A DNA stretch of 64,000 nucleotides from JACVRW01 sp963751835 (GTDB taxonomy: Bacteria; Actinomycetota; Thermoleophilia; Solirubrobacterales; Thermoleophilaceae): contig CAVVWD010000020.1 of NCBI GenBank assembly GCA_963751835.1, positions 124,001 to 188,000 of the forward strand, written 5' to 3'. How positions within the stretch are numbered: position 1 is the first letter of the stretch; the number at the start of each line of letters is the position of its first letter. Of this stretch, positions 16,312 to 24,991 are shown piece after piece. The notes under the pieces were generated by a model, which ran no database searches, was not told the origin of the DNA, and was given only the letters and a program-made list of their open reading frames with translations. The translations under genes and the position numbers were made by a program.

Positions 16312-17979
16312 ATGTCAGAAGAGTCCGCGGACGAGCTGCTGCGCAAGGGGCGCGAGGCGCTCACGGCGGGTGACTGGGAACGGGCCCAGTCGAGCTTCGA
16401 GCAGGCCGCTGAGCTCGGCGAGAGTGCCGAGGTCCTCGACGGCCTGAGCCAGGCCGTCCAGTTTCAGGGCGACCACCTCCGCGCCATCGAGTTGAAGGAG
16501 CGCGCCTTCGCGGCATACAGGCGCCGCGACAGGGCGGTCGAGGCAGCGGAGCTGGCGCGCTGGCTCGCCTTCCTGCACGGCGCGGTTCACGGCAACCTCG
16601 CCGCCGCGGGCGGCTGGATGTCACGGGCGGAGAGGCTGCTCGAGGGGGTGGAGCCGTGCGCGGCGCACGGGTGGCTGACTCTCGACCGGGCGCCGTTCGT
16701 CGACGACCCCTCGGAGCGTGAGCGGCTCGCCACGGCCGCGCTATCGATCGCCAGGCGGTTCGGGGACCGGGACCTCGAGTTCAGTGCGATGGCACTGCTG
16801 GGCGATGCCTACGTGGGCACGGGCCGTGTCGCCGAGGGGATGACGCTGCTCGACGAGACGATGGCCGCCGTCTCGGGCGGCGAGGTGAAAGGCGTCGGCG
16901 CGATCGGCGAGATCTTCTGCCGGTTGCTCCGTGCCTGCGAGCGCGCGGCCGACGTGCCGCGCGCGGAGCAGTGGCTCGCGCTGGCCAGACGCTCCGTGGT
17001 CTGGACCGACTTCGTCCCGCCGACGTGCCGGCAGCACTACGGCGGGATCCTGATCGCGACGGGCCACTGGGCCGAGGCGGAGGACGAACTGCGTGCTGCG
17101 ATCCGGGCCTTCGAGGGCGGCTACCGCGCGGAGCGCGTCTCGCCGCTGGTACGGCTGGCGGACCTGCGCGCGCGACAGGGACGGTTCGAGGAGGCCGAGC
17201 GTCTCCTCGAGGGTTGTGAATGGCACCCCGCCGCAAGACGGGTGTCGGCGGTCATCGCGCTGGGGCGGCACCAACTCGAGCTGGCCGAGGAGCAGGCGCG
17301 GCTCTGCCTCGAGGGCGAGAGTCCGGCCGACCCCGCGTGTGCGCCACTGCTCGCGCTGCTCGTGGACATCCAGCTCGCGCGCGGCGAGCCCGAAGCGGCC
17401 GCTGAGACGAACGACAGGCTGGCCGGTCTCGCCGCGAGCCGTCAAGACGAACGCGCGGGTGCGTGGGCCGAGCTCGCCGCCGGCCGCGTGCTCGCACACG
17501 CGAGAGACGGGCGAGCACCCTCCCACCTGCAGCGCGCGATCGAGAGGTTCTCGGCCCTCGGTCTCCCACTGGAGGCGGCCCGTGCGAGGCTCGAGCTGGC
17601 AGTCGCGCTCGCACCGAACGCCGAGGCGGTCGCGCTCGCTGAGGCGCGGCTCGCGCTACGGACGTTCGAGCGCCTGGGTGCGGCACACGACGCCGACCGG
17701 GCGGCGCACGTGCTCCGAGGTCTCGGCGCCCCAGGGCGTGCGGCGCCCAAGCACTACGGAGAGCTGACCAAGCGGGAGACGGAGGTGCTGTCGCTTCTCG
17801 CGGCGGGGTGCTCCAACGCGGAGATCGGCGAGCGCCTGTACATCAGCCGGCGGACCGCCGAGCACCACGTGGCGAGCATCCTGTCCAAGCTGGGCCTGCG
17901 AAGCCGTACCGAGGCGGCCGCCTACGCGCTACGCGAGCCCGAAAGACACGTACACGGCTCGCGGCAGGCACGACACTGA
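16312..17979 (+). CDS. LuxR-family regulator with TPR-like sensor region
   Basis: A 555-aa regulator. Residues 1-470 form helical TPR-like repeats (for example LLRKGREALTAGDWERAQSS), and residues 480-545 a LuxR helix-turn-helix: ELTKRETEVLSLLAAGCSNA, then ISRRTAEHHVASILSKLGL. No N-terminal AAA+ domain is present, unlike LAL regulators. The ATG at 16312 starts the first repeat; in-frame upstream sequence is antisense to the neighbouring gene. The last 13 codons (after LREP) overlap, in another frame, the remnant of a SnoaL-like gene, so the natural C-terminus may have been lost or extended by a deletion. The target genes are unknown. Confidence 0.85.
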   Translation: MSEESADELLRKGREALTAGDWERAQSSFEQAAELGESAEVLDGLSQAVQFQGDHLRAIELKERAFAAYRRRDRAVEAAELARWLAFLHGAVHGNLAAAGGWMSRAERLLEGVEPCAAHGWLTLDRAPFVDDPSERERLATAALSIARRFGDRDLEFSAMALLGDAYVGTGRVAEGMTLLDETMAAVSGGEVKGVGAIGEIFCRLLRACERAADVPRAEQWLALARRSVVWTDFVPPTCRQHYGGILIATGHWAEAEDELRAAIRAFEGGYRAERVSPLVRLADLRARQGRFEEAERLLEGCEWHPAARRVSAVIALGRHQLELAEEQARLCLEGESPADPACAPLLALLVDIQLARGEPEAAAETNDRLAGLAASRQDERAGAWAELAAGRVLAHARDGRAPSHLQRAIERFSALGLPLEAARARLELAVALAPNAEAVALAEARLALRTFERLGAAHDADRAAHVLRGLGAPGRAAPKHYGELTKRETEVLSLLAAGCSNAEIGERLYISRRTAEHHVASILSKLGLRSRTEAAAYALREPERHVHGSRQARH

Positions 17980-18136
17980 GTTCATGGGCATCCCGCCGGC
18001 GGGGCGCGAAGGGACGGCCACCGGCATCTGCATCAGCCGCTGCCGCGACGGCAGGATCGTCGGGGAGTGGGAGGTGTGGGACACCCTCGGCCTCCTGCAG
18101 CAGATCGGAGCGGTTCCGGAGCCGGCCGCGAGCTGA
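17942..18136 (+). pseudogene. C-terminal remnant of a SnoaL-like ester cyclase
   Basis: Reading the frame that ends at TGA 18134-18136 gives about 64 codons without an acceptable start. They match the C-terminal half of the SnoaL-like polyketide/ester cyclase family: TARGRHDTEFMGIPPAGREG, then TGICISRCRDGRIVGEWEVW, then DTLGLLQQIGAV. The N-terminal half is missing and is replaced by the end of the LuxR gene in a different frame. This is a fragment left by a deletion or recombination. Confidence 0.75.
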
Positions 18137-18151
18137 CGGGACTCGACGGGC

Positions 18152-19504
18152 TCATCCGCCGATGCTCTCCGCAAGCCGCTCCGCGATCGCGATAGTGGCG
18201 AGGTTGGTGTTGACCCGTGGGATCGTCGGCATGATCGACGCATCGGCCACGTAGAGGGCATCGAGTCCGTGGACGCGGCCGCCGCCGTCGACGACCCGAC
18301 CGATTGCGCATGTGCCGACGGGATGGAAGAAGCCCCGCACCGACTCGCGCACGTGCGTCCGCGCATCGACCTCCGGTCCGGGGCGCGTCTCGCGGCCGCC
18401 GTAGCTGCGGATGGGCTTGCTTCCCGTGAGCTCTCGCAGTGCCTCTACACCCTCGGCGAGCACGTCCGCGTCGCGGGCGTCTGACAGCAGGCCATGATCG
18501 ATCGCGAGCGGCTCGCTGGGGTCGCTCGAGATCAGACGGACCGAGCCGCGGGACCTCGGCTTCATCGCGAAGACGGCCACGCTTGCCTCGTAGCCGTGGC
18601 CGGCGGGCGGATCCACCCCAGGAAAGAAGAAGATGTCGCGGAGGCCTTCCTCGCAGACGCTGCTTGCCATGGCGACCGTCACCTGAGCCATGAACAGGGG
18701 GTTGGAGCGCTCGAAGTCCGCGGTCTCGCGTTGCAGCTGCTCGGTCCCCTCGAAACCGAAGCCTACGCCCGCGTGGTCGCACAGCCCTTCGCCGACGGGC
18801 AGCTCGCGCTCCGGGCCGACGCCGCTGCGAAGCAGAACCCCCGGTGAGCCATAGGCACCCGCCGCCAGGACCACGGCCTCCGCCCGCAGCTCGCCGGCGG
18901 ACGTTGCGACCCCGACCGCGCGATCTCCCGCCAGCAGGACGCGGTCGACAAGCGTGTCGGCGAGGATGGTCAGGTTCTCGCGCGCTCGAGCGGGATCGAG
19001 GTAGGCAAAGGCCGAGTTCCAGCGGACCGTTCCGACCGCGTTGACCGGGTGCAGGATGGCGTCGTCGCCACCCGCCGCGGCGAAGGCCTGGTGCCACGGC
19101 GAGAGCTCCTCCTGTGTGAACTCGCGCACCCGCAGCTCCCGCTTCGCCCGCTGCAGGTACGGCTCGATCACCTCGTAGCTCCAGCCGTGCCCCCACTCGT
19201 CGTAGTCCGCCGGCGCGCCCTCGAGCACGACGCATGCGTTGTGCGAAGAGCAACCGCCGAGAATTCGCGCGCGCAGCTGGGAGCGATCTACGCGTTCCCT
19301 CTCCCAGGCATGGGAGAAGCAGATCTGGCGTGCATCGAGCATGTCCTCCGGCCAGCGCCCCTCGCTGTAGGGCCCGTAGTCGGGCCCTGCCTCGACCAGG
19401 CAGACGCTCCGGCCGTTCTCGCTCAGCCGCGCGGCCAGAACGCACCCCGCAGAGCCGCCACCGACGACGAGGACATCGAACCCGGTGCCTCGGGCCGGAG
19501 CCAT
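18152..19504 (-). CDS. GMC-family flavin oxidoreductase
   Basis: A 450-aa FAD-dependent glucose-methanol-choline oxidoreductase. The N-terminus has the dinucleotide-binding motif DVLVVGGGSAGCVLAARLSE (residues 9-28) and the acidic VEAGP that holds the ADP ribose. GGCSSHNACVV and the later GSPGVLLRSG match PROSITE-type GMC signatures. The catalytic His is in GFFHPVGTCAIG near residue 393, and MPTIPRVNTNLATIAIAER is the typical end. It is shorter than choline dehydrogenases (about 550 aa). The alcohol substrate is unknown. The start overlaps the stop of the DUF2254 gene, so the two are probably cotranscribed. Confidence 0.9.
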   Translation of the reverse strand: MAPARGTGFDVLVVGGGSAGCVLAARLSENGRSVCLVEAGPDYGPYSEGRWPEDMLDARQICFSHAWERERVDRSQLRARILGGCSSHNACVVLEGAPADYDEWGHGWSYEVIEPYLQRAKRELRVREFTQEELSPWHQAFAAAGGDDAILHPVNAVGTVRWNSAFAYLDPARARENLTILADTLVDRVLLAGDRAVGVATSAGELRAEAVVLAAGAYGSPGVLLRSGVGPERELPVGEGLCDHAGVGFGFEGTEQLQRETADFERSNPLFMAQVTVAMASSVCEEGLRDIFFFPGVDPPAGHGYEASVAVFAMKPRSRGSVRLISSDPSEPLAIDHGLLSDARDADVLAEGVEALRELTGSKPIRSYGGRETRPGPEVDARTHVRESVRGFFHPVGTCAIGRVVDGGGRVHGLDALYVADASIMPTIPRVNTNLATIAIAERLAESIGG

Positions 19505-20847
19505 CAGCCCGCAGGCCCCGTCGCGTGTCCGCCGAGTCCGACGTGATCGGCGACGCGGGCGACCGCCTGCTCGGCCGGGTCTGGATGAGCGCGCGAGATG
19601 GCGTCATCGAGCAGCGCGAGCTGCTCGCGAACCGCAGCGTGGCGCACGCTCGGGGTGTCCTCGATCAGTCCGTCCAGGAGTGCGCGCAGCCGGCGGGTCA
19701 CCTGGTGTGCACCCGCGCCGTAATAGCGAATCTCAGTGCACGCGAGGCCGAGCAGGTCGTCCCAGTCGGCCGCCGGGTACACCACGCGCAAACGGCCGGC
19801 AGCGTCATGAAGATGGCCTCCGCCGAGGTCACGTCCGGCGAGGCGCAGCAACAGCAGCTCGAGCGCATCGAGCGCCTGGACGGCGGTCGTCGGATCATTG
19901 ACCGCCGGCGACAGGGCGCGCAACGCGATGTCGACGATCGTGCGCATCGCGAAGGCTGGATCCTGCGTGAGCGTGCGCTCCTCGGCGATGATCGCGGCGG
20001 ACGCGAGCCACTTGCTGGAAACGGGTGAGCTGGCCCCGCGCATCGAGAAGAGCGGCCCGTCGTGGCGCACGAACGCCCCGACGCCCCAAGCCACCTCGAT
20101 CATCCCGCCCGCCGCGCTCGCAGCCTCCACCAGGCGATCGTGGTCGAGGGCTGAGAGGACGCCGCTCGACCCCCGATGGGGGATCACCTCGGTTACCGGA
20201 GGAAGCTCGGCGGGCACCTGAAGATCGGCGCCGTATGGATGCGGGTAGACATCGTCGATTGCCCGCTCGCCGGCGGCCGCTAGCTGTGCAAACAGGCGGC
20301 GGGGCCGCAGCAGGTCGAGTAGCCGCGCCACCAGGTGGAAGAAGGCGACGACGGCTGCCACGAGCAGCACGACCGCGACCATAGTGGTGAGGTTGGGGGC
20401 GGTGGGGTCGGCCTGGCCGCCGACGTCGGACAGCGAGACGAGCGCGTAGAGCGCCGGAGCGATGAAGATCCCGAGCGCGTGCTTGACGACCGGGTCGCGG
20501 CGGAAGCGCAGCACGAGCCGGGGCGTGTACTGGCCGGCGCCGAACTGAACCACCACGACCGCGACCGAGACGACGAGCCCGGTGAAGGCGATCATGCCGC
20601 TCGCCACCGCCGCGAGCATCTGCCGAGCGCTCTCCGTGTCAATGTCGAGGCCGAGCGGGTCGACGTCTCCGCGCTCGAGCTCCGGGATGATCTTGCCGAG
20701 CGCGAGCGCGGCGATCACGTAGAGCGACGGGATCACGAGCCAGCTCCGCGCAAGCCACTCGCGAGCACGGAACCTGGCCCCCCACCCCAGCCGGCGAAAG
20801 CGAGGCGGGCGAGCGTGGCGTCGCGAATCGGCCCGCGGCGAGCTCAT
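19504..20847 (-). CDS. DUF2254 predicted membrane protein
   Basis: A 447-aa protein of the DUF2254 family. Four hydrophobic segments lie in the N-terminal half (SLYVIAALALGKIIP, MIAFTGLVVSVAVVVVQFG, GIFIAPALYALVSL, and MVAVVLLVAAVVAFFHLVARL). The C-terminal half is soluble, with the family block ALRALSPAVNDPTTAVQALD near residue 335. Function unknown; it is thought of as a membrane channel-like protein. The ATG at 20847 is preferred to one at 20907, which would add 20 Arg-rich residues. It is divergent from the RiPP kinase gene and overlaps the GMC gene. Confidence 0.82.
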   Translation of the reverse strand: MSSPRADSRRHARPPRFRRLGWGARFRAREWLARSWLVIPSLYVIAALALGKIIPELERGDVDPLGLDIDTESARQMLAAVASGMIAFTGLVVSVAVVVVQFGAGQYTPRLVLRFRRDPVVKHALGIFIAPALYALVSLSDVGGQADPTAPNLTTMVAVVLLVAAVVAFFHLVARLLDLLRPRRLFAQLAAAGERAIDDVYPHPYGADLQVPAELPPVTEVIPHRGSSGVLSALDHDRLVEAASAAGGMIEVAWGVGAFVRHDGPLFSMRGASSPVSSKWLASAAIIAEERTLTQDPAFAMRTIVDIALRALSPAVNDPTTAVQALDALELLLLRLAGRDLGGGHLHDAAGRLRVVYPAADWDDLLGLACTEIRYYGAGAHQVTRRLRALLDGLIEDTPSVRHAAVREQLALLDDAISRAHPDPAEQAVARVADHVGLGGHATGPAG

Positions 20848-20939
20848 CCAGCCGCGGACGCTATCGAGCGCATCGGCATGAACGCCGGTCCGCCTCGCCC
20901 TTGACACCGGGCCTTCGCGGCGCGAAGTTCAGCGCAGCC

Positions 20940-22042
20940 GTGCTCGATCTCGCGGACATCGAGCCGTATTTGAGCGAGCGAGGGCTGCTCAGCGCGAGGG
21001 CCGTTGTGGACGGAGGCCTTCGAGTGGCGGACGTATCGCGGCTGAACCGGGTCTTCCTCGTGACGGCGGAGGGCGAGCGCTGCCTTGTCGTGAAGCTCGC
21101 GGACGAGCCGGGCAGCGCGGGCGTGGCCCGCGAGGCGGCCGTGCTGGAGCGTCTGTGGTCGTCTGGCACGGCGGACGGCGACTGGCGCGGTTCCTTCCGC
21201 CGGTCGTCGCCTATGACAAAGCGGAGCGCGTCCTCATACTCGAGACGGCATCGGGCACGCGCGACCTGACCCATCACCACGCCCGCGGGCGGTTCTCTCG
21301 TGCCCTGGCGGGTCAGGTGGGCCGCGCCCTCGCCTGCCTCCACGAGATCTGCCCCGAGGTGCGCTCGGAGGGCTTCCCGGTCGGGTCGACCCGACCGCGA
21401 GCCTACGCGTCCATCAGCCGGACCTGGAGTCGCTCCACGACATGAGCGCGGCGGCCGTCAACTTCACGGAGGTCCTCCAGAGCTCCGACGAGATCTGCGC
21501 CGCGCTCGACGCAGCTGCTTGCGTCCTGGAGTCCGGGGTCGACGATCCACGGCGACGTGCGGTGGGACAACTGCCTCGCCTTTCGCGAGGCAGACTCAGA
21601 CCGCTGGACGGGGCTACAGCTGATCGACTGGGAGCTGGCGGCCGCGGGCGATCCCGCCCTCGACATCGGAGCGTTCTTTGGCGAGTACCTGCGCGCATGG
21701 CTTCAGTCCATTCCGATCGTGGACGCTGGCGAACCGGGACGCCTGCTCGCGCACGCTGGCTATGCCCTTGCGCCGGATGCGACCGGCGCTGAGGGTCTTT
21801 TGGGATACATACGCCCGCCATCGGCGCTGCAGTGCCGCAGAGTTGAGCTACACGCTGCGCCGCGCCACCCGTTTCGCAGCGGCGCGGCTCCTTACGCGCC
21901 GCGTTGGAGGAGGCGCAGACGCTCGTGGAGCTGCGCGCAAGCGTGCTCCACCTGGTGCCGCTTAGCCGGAACATCCTCGTGCGCCCGGATGAGGCCTCCG
22001 CTCAGTTGCTCGGGCTCGGCGCTGTCCCGGGAGGCAGCATGA
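20940..22042 (+). pseudogene. APH-like lanthipeptide kinase (LanK/LxmK-like), frame-disrupted
   Basis: Aminoglycoside phosphotransferase-fold kinase. In class V lanthipeptide systems such an enzyme phosphorylates Ser/Thr of the precursor before elimination by a HopA1-like lyase. Recognisable pieces: the ATP-binding lysine in CLVVKLADE, LPPVVAYDKAERVLILE, the catalytic loop HGDVRWDN, and metal-binding LIDWELAAAGDPALDIG. They fall in different frames, with single-base breaks near 21175, 21380, 21540, 21777 and 21898, possibly another near 22025. The GTG at 20940 is the likely start (a TTG at 20901 is possible). In the last frame the gene reads into the HopA1 gene; a further shift would end it at TGA 22040-22042 with the usual ATGA overlap. 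It is divergent from DUF2254. Confidence 0.75.
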
Positions 22043-23033
22043 CCGGCTACCGCGATCAGCTGGCGCAGGCTCTGCGCGCCGTGGCGGTGACATCGGCGAC
22101 GTCGTACTCCTGGTTCGGCCGCCGGTCGCGCCCTCTGCCGGAGGCGGTGAGCGCCGCCCTGAGTGCAGACACGGCCCGCGAATACCTGATCGGCCTCCTC
22201 GAACACGAGCTGTATCGCTCCTTCTACACCCAAGGGCGTCCCGTTCCGGCGGAGCATGACCGGCATCGACGCGAGGCGTGCGAACCGGGAATTCGTGGAC
22301 GCCCTCTCGCGAGCGAACACCGGAGTCGGAGGGTGGGAGCCCGGCTGGCGAGCTAGAGGCCTCGGAGCACCCGTTCCTAGTGGTGACGAGGAATGGCTTG
22401 CGCGTCCGTGTCGAAGCCGCGGATTGCGGACCGCCGGGCGCCGGACACGCACCGGGCGCGGCTGTCACGGTACGACGGCCGAAGGAGCTTCGGGCCGCGT
22501 CGCCGGGCTTCTACACCGCGCTGGGCGACACGGAGATTGCAGCCGGACCGGAGGACTCGGAGGTACGCGTCTATTTCAACGTGGCCTCGAAAGGAGCTGC
22601 GCCGCTGGTTGCCGTCTGCACCCGCCTGCTGAACGAAGCGAAGGTTCCCTTCGATCTCAAGGTGGTCGATCGTCCGACCGGCTTCGTGCGCTGCGACCCG
22701 GCCGTGCTGTACCTGACCGACGACGGCTACGAGCACGTGCGTGCGTCGTTGGACACCATCACGTCGGCGTGCAGCTACCACCTGCGCGCGGATCCGCCGG
22801 CCTTCACGAAGCCGCTCGTCCGCGGAGTGGCGGTCGGCGAGCATCGCCCTTACCTCGGCAGCAGCTTCGGAGGGAGTCGCTGCCGGCTTGTGGCCGAGGG
22901 CATCATTGCCGCCCACGAATCCGGCGCGTGCATGCTGTTAGACAGGGTCGATGCCGTCGCTCGCTGTTTCGCGGACAACGGGCTCGACATCGAGGCTCCC
23001 GTATCTCGCGCCGGGATCCGTCGACCGCTATGA
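22039..23033 (+). pseudogene. HopA1-like (class V LanY) phospho-Ser/Thr lyase, two frame breaks
   Basis: Resembles the T3SS effector HopA1 family, whose actinobacterial members eliminate phosphate from phospho-Ser/Thr to give dehydroamino acids in class V lanthipeptides and thioamitides. It starts with ATG 22039 (MTGYRDQLAQALRAVAV). The frame breaks at about 22265 and about 22345 (one extra base each), then runs open to TGA 23031. The conserved C-terminal part includes GFYTALGD, VRVYFNV, PFDLKVVDRP and SSFGGSRCRLVAEGIIAAH. The reconstructed length is about 330 aa, normal for the family. The stop overlaps the LanC ATG. Because two-thirds of the gene is intact and motifs are conserved, sequence error is a fair explanation. 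Confidence 0.75.
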
Positions 23034-24337
23034 GATCTGACGGACGTCCGTTCGTCGAAGTCGTCGCGGCACTCGGACACAGGATCGCGGACTCGGCGAT
23101 CTGGTTGGACGGGCGCTGCAATTGGATGGGCGCGTCGCTTCCTCGCGGAGAGCTCCGGCCCCGGCGCTCTCCCGAGATGGAGGCGCTCGGTCCGGACCTG
23201 TACGGCGGGACGAGCGGTGTGGCGCTGTTCCTCGCCGAAGCCGCCGCCAAGCTCGATGACCAGCGGCTGTCCACAACCGCACTCGGCGCGATTCGTCACG
23301 CACTCGACCATGCCGACGACATCGGACCGGGATTGCGGGACGGCTTGTACGCCGGCCAGGTCGGGATCGTCTACTCAGCTGCGCGAGTCGGTCAGGTGCT
23401 GGGTGCGGAGGAGGTAGTCGGGCGCGCACGCAGCCTCCTGAGGACATGGCGGCGGGATCCGACGCGGGCGACGGCGTCGGACGTAATGAACGGCTGCTCG
23501 GGCGCGGTCGTCGGCCTCGTGGCTCTCTGCGAACTGATCGACGAGCCGTGGCTGGTGGACAGCGTCGCTGAACTCGGAGAGGAGCTCGCAGCGAGGGCGG
23601 AAGTCACACGTGACGGGTGGTCGTGGCCGGCGCCCGCCGCGAGCGCCATGCACAACCTCTGCGGCTACGCGCACGGTGCCGCCGGAATCGGACACGCCTT
23701 CATCGAGCTCTTCGACCTGATGGGAGACGACCGTTTCAGAGAGGCCGGAGAGCGCGCATTCGACTACGAGCGCTCATGGATCGACGGCCGGAGCGGAACC
23801 TGGCCGGACCTCAGAGGCGTCGCGCGCCGCACCGGCCGAGACGCTCCGCTGCTCAGCGCAAACTCCTGGTGCAACGGCGCCGCAGGCATCGCAGTTTCGC
23901 GATTGCGCGCGGCAGAGGTGGTCGGATCGGCAGCCCTCACGCGCGATGCAGATCTCGGGCTCGAGAGCTGCAAGCGCCACGCGTGGGAGCTGCTTGAGCG
24001 GGAACCGGACGACTTCTCGTTGTGTCATGGCGCCGCGGGCACCGGTGACGTGCTCCTCGTGGCCGCGAATAGCCCGGACGACCCACGCGCGGTCCTCGCA
24101 GCCGAGGTCGGCCGCTGGGGTCTTGCGTGCGGGCTGCCAGAGGGCGAGATGCCGGGCGAGACGCCGGGCCTGCTGCTCGGGCTCGCGGGGATCGGCATGT
24201 TCTATCTCCGGTTGTCCGACCCTAGGGTAAGCAGCCCCCTGTTGGTCCATCGTGAGCACCTTGACACTGCGGTGGGCGACTCCTTACAGTCGCAAGCACC
24301 CGAGGAAGGAGAAAGCCGTGGCCGGCTCTGTCCCTGA
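23030..24337 (+). CDS. LanC-like lanthionine cyclase
   Basis: An intact 435-aa protein of the LanC family, a zinc enzyme that adds Cys thiols to dehydroamino acids to close lanthionine rings. Gly-rich repeats of the double alpha-barrel are visible: LYGGTSGVALFLAE, LYAGQVGIVYS, GCSGAVVGL, YAHGAAGIGHAF, SWCNGAAGIAV, LCHGAAGTGDV, LLLGLAGIGMFYLR. The zinc ligands appear as Cys281 (SWCNG), Cys332 and His333 (LCHG), close to the NisC spacing. The ATG at 23030 overlaps the HopA1 stop. The last 25 residues overlap the start region of the next gene. A complete zinc site argues that the cluster is, or was recently, functional. Confidence 0.88.
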   Translation: MRSDGRPFVEVVAALGHRIADSAIWLDGRCNWMGASLPRGELRPRRSPEMEALGPDLYGGTSGVALFLAEAAAKLDDQRLSTTALGAIRHALDHADDIGPGLRDGLYAGQVGIVYSAARVGQVLGAEEVVGRARSLLRTWRRDPTRATASDVMNGCSGAVVGLVALCELIDEPWLVDSVAELGEELAARAEVTRDGWSWPAPAASAMHNLCGYAHGAAGIGHAFIELFDLMGDDRFREAGERAFDYERSWIDGRSGTWPDLRGVARRTGRDAPLLSANSWCNGAAGIAVSRLRAAEVVGSAALTRDADLGLESCKRHAWELLEREPDDFSLCHGAAGTGDVLLVAANSPDDPRAVLAAEVGRWGLACGLPEGEMPGETPGLLLGLAGIGMFYLRLSDPRVSSPLLVHREHLDTAVGDSLQSQAPEEGESRGRLCP

Positions 24338-24734
24338 CCCTTCCCCCATCGTCCAGTCGCTGCTAAAGGACGGATCGCCTGACGAGACGAACGACGTGAT
24401 GGCCTTACTCGGATTCGTCGGTCCAGGGAGGAACGGCGACGTTCGTCTCTACCCGGATGTCGATTTTCAGAGGTGGATGGACGTTCCGCCCGACGCCATC
24501 GCCGGCCATCATGAACTCGACTCCGATGACATCAGGCTTACGGGCCGTACCGTGGTCTGGGTCCAGCATGACTGGATTTTCGAGCCCGTCTTCAAGGAAG
24601 ACTCGCTCATCGATTTCCAGAACGATTTCACGGGTAGTTGGATGAGTACCTGGCCCTTCATCCCTAAGACGCGCTATGTAGCCGCGCAGGTTCTGGGGTT
24701 GGTGCCTCGGCTACCCGAGTCGCCTGAGCAGTAA
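24318..24734 (+). CDS. Unrecognised 138-aa protein of the RiPP locus
   Basis: Starts at GTG 24318 with AAGGAGAAAG just upstream, overlapping the end of LanC by 20 bases, and ends 10 bases before the candidate precursor. The sequence is acidic and aromatic (RLYPDVDFQRWMDVPPDAI, TVVWVQHDWIFEPVF, GSWMSTWPFIPKTRYVAAQV) with no Cys and no leader-like tail, so it is unlikely to be the precursor. It has no signal peptide or membrane span. I do not recognise the family. Its position suggests a leader-binding or recognition partner, or an accessory subunit of the modification enzymes. Confidence 0.75.
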   Translation: MAGSVPDPSPIVQSLLKDGSPDETNDVMALLGFVGPGRNGDVRLYPDVDFQRWMDVPPDAIAGHHELDSDDIRLTGRTVVWVQHDWIFEPVFKEDSLIDFQNDFTGSWMSTWPFIPKTRYVAAQVLGLVPRLPESPEQ

Positions 24735-24739
24735 GGAGG
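24733..24739 (+). promoter_or_regulatory. Strong ribosome binding site of the candidate precursor gene
   Basis: AAGGAGG, a full Shine-Dalgarno match, overlaps the TAA stop of the preceding gene (24732-24734) and lies five bases before the GTG at 24745. It is among the best ribosome sites in the window and supports the short downstream gene as real and well expressed. Confidence 0.75.
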
Positions 24740-24744
24740 CACAG

Positions 24745-24963
24745 GTGTATAGCGAGACGATGCCTAGCCCGGTCGCAGACGGAGAGGCCCTGCGGGAAGT
24801 TGAGGCGGCGTTCTTGCGCGACGAACTGAGCCTGATCGGTTGTCGCCCGGAGCATCTCCTGCTCTCCGTCCCGAAAAATCGGCCGTTCGCCGCGGACCAG
24901 CTAGCTGGCGATGACGATCAACTGATGCCCACGGTTAGGACGAGTAGTCGCCGCTGCTGCTGA
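24745..24963 (+). CDS. Candidate RiPP (lanthipeptide-like) precursor peptide
   Basis: A 72-aa ORF starting GTG 24745 behind a strong AAGGAGG. Residues 14-60 are an acidic, helix-prone leader-like region (EAAFLRDELSLIGCRPEHLL, then PKNRPFAADQLAGDDDQ). The C-terminus MPTVRTSSRRCC packs Thr63, Thr66, Ser67, Ser68, Cys71 and Cys72, exactly what a kinase/lyase/LanC set would turn into lanthionine or methyllanthionine. One more Cys (33) lies in the leader. It is the last gene of the kinase-lyase-cyclase operon, 28 bases from the convergent regulator. The cleavage site is not evident; the Asp-rich stretch at 56-58 is one possibility. I know of no named homologue; the call rests on size, position and composition. 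Confidence 0.6.
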   Translation: MYSETMPSPVADGEALREVEAAFLRDELSLIGCRPEHLLLSVPKNRPFAADQLAGDDDQLMPTVRTSSRRCC

Positions 24964-24991
24964 GCACGTCGGTCACCCAACGCATTCCGGC

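Noticed and set aside
21904..22356. Possible natural fusion of the RiPP kinase to the HopA1-like lyase
   Set aside because: One frame does read through the junction, but the local cluster of indels and the ATGA overlap at 22039-22042 make two separate genes more likely.
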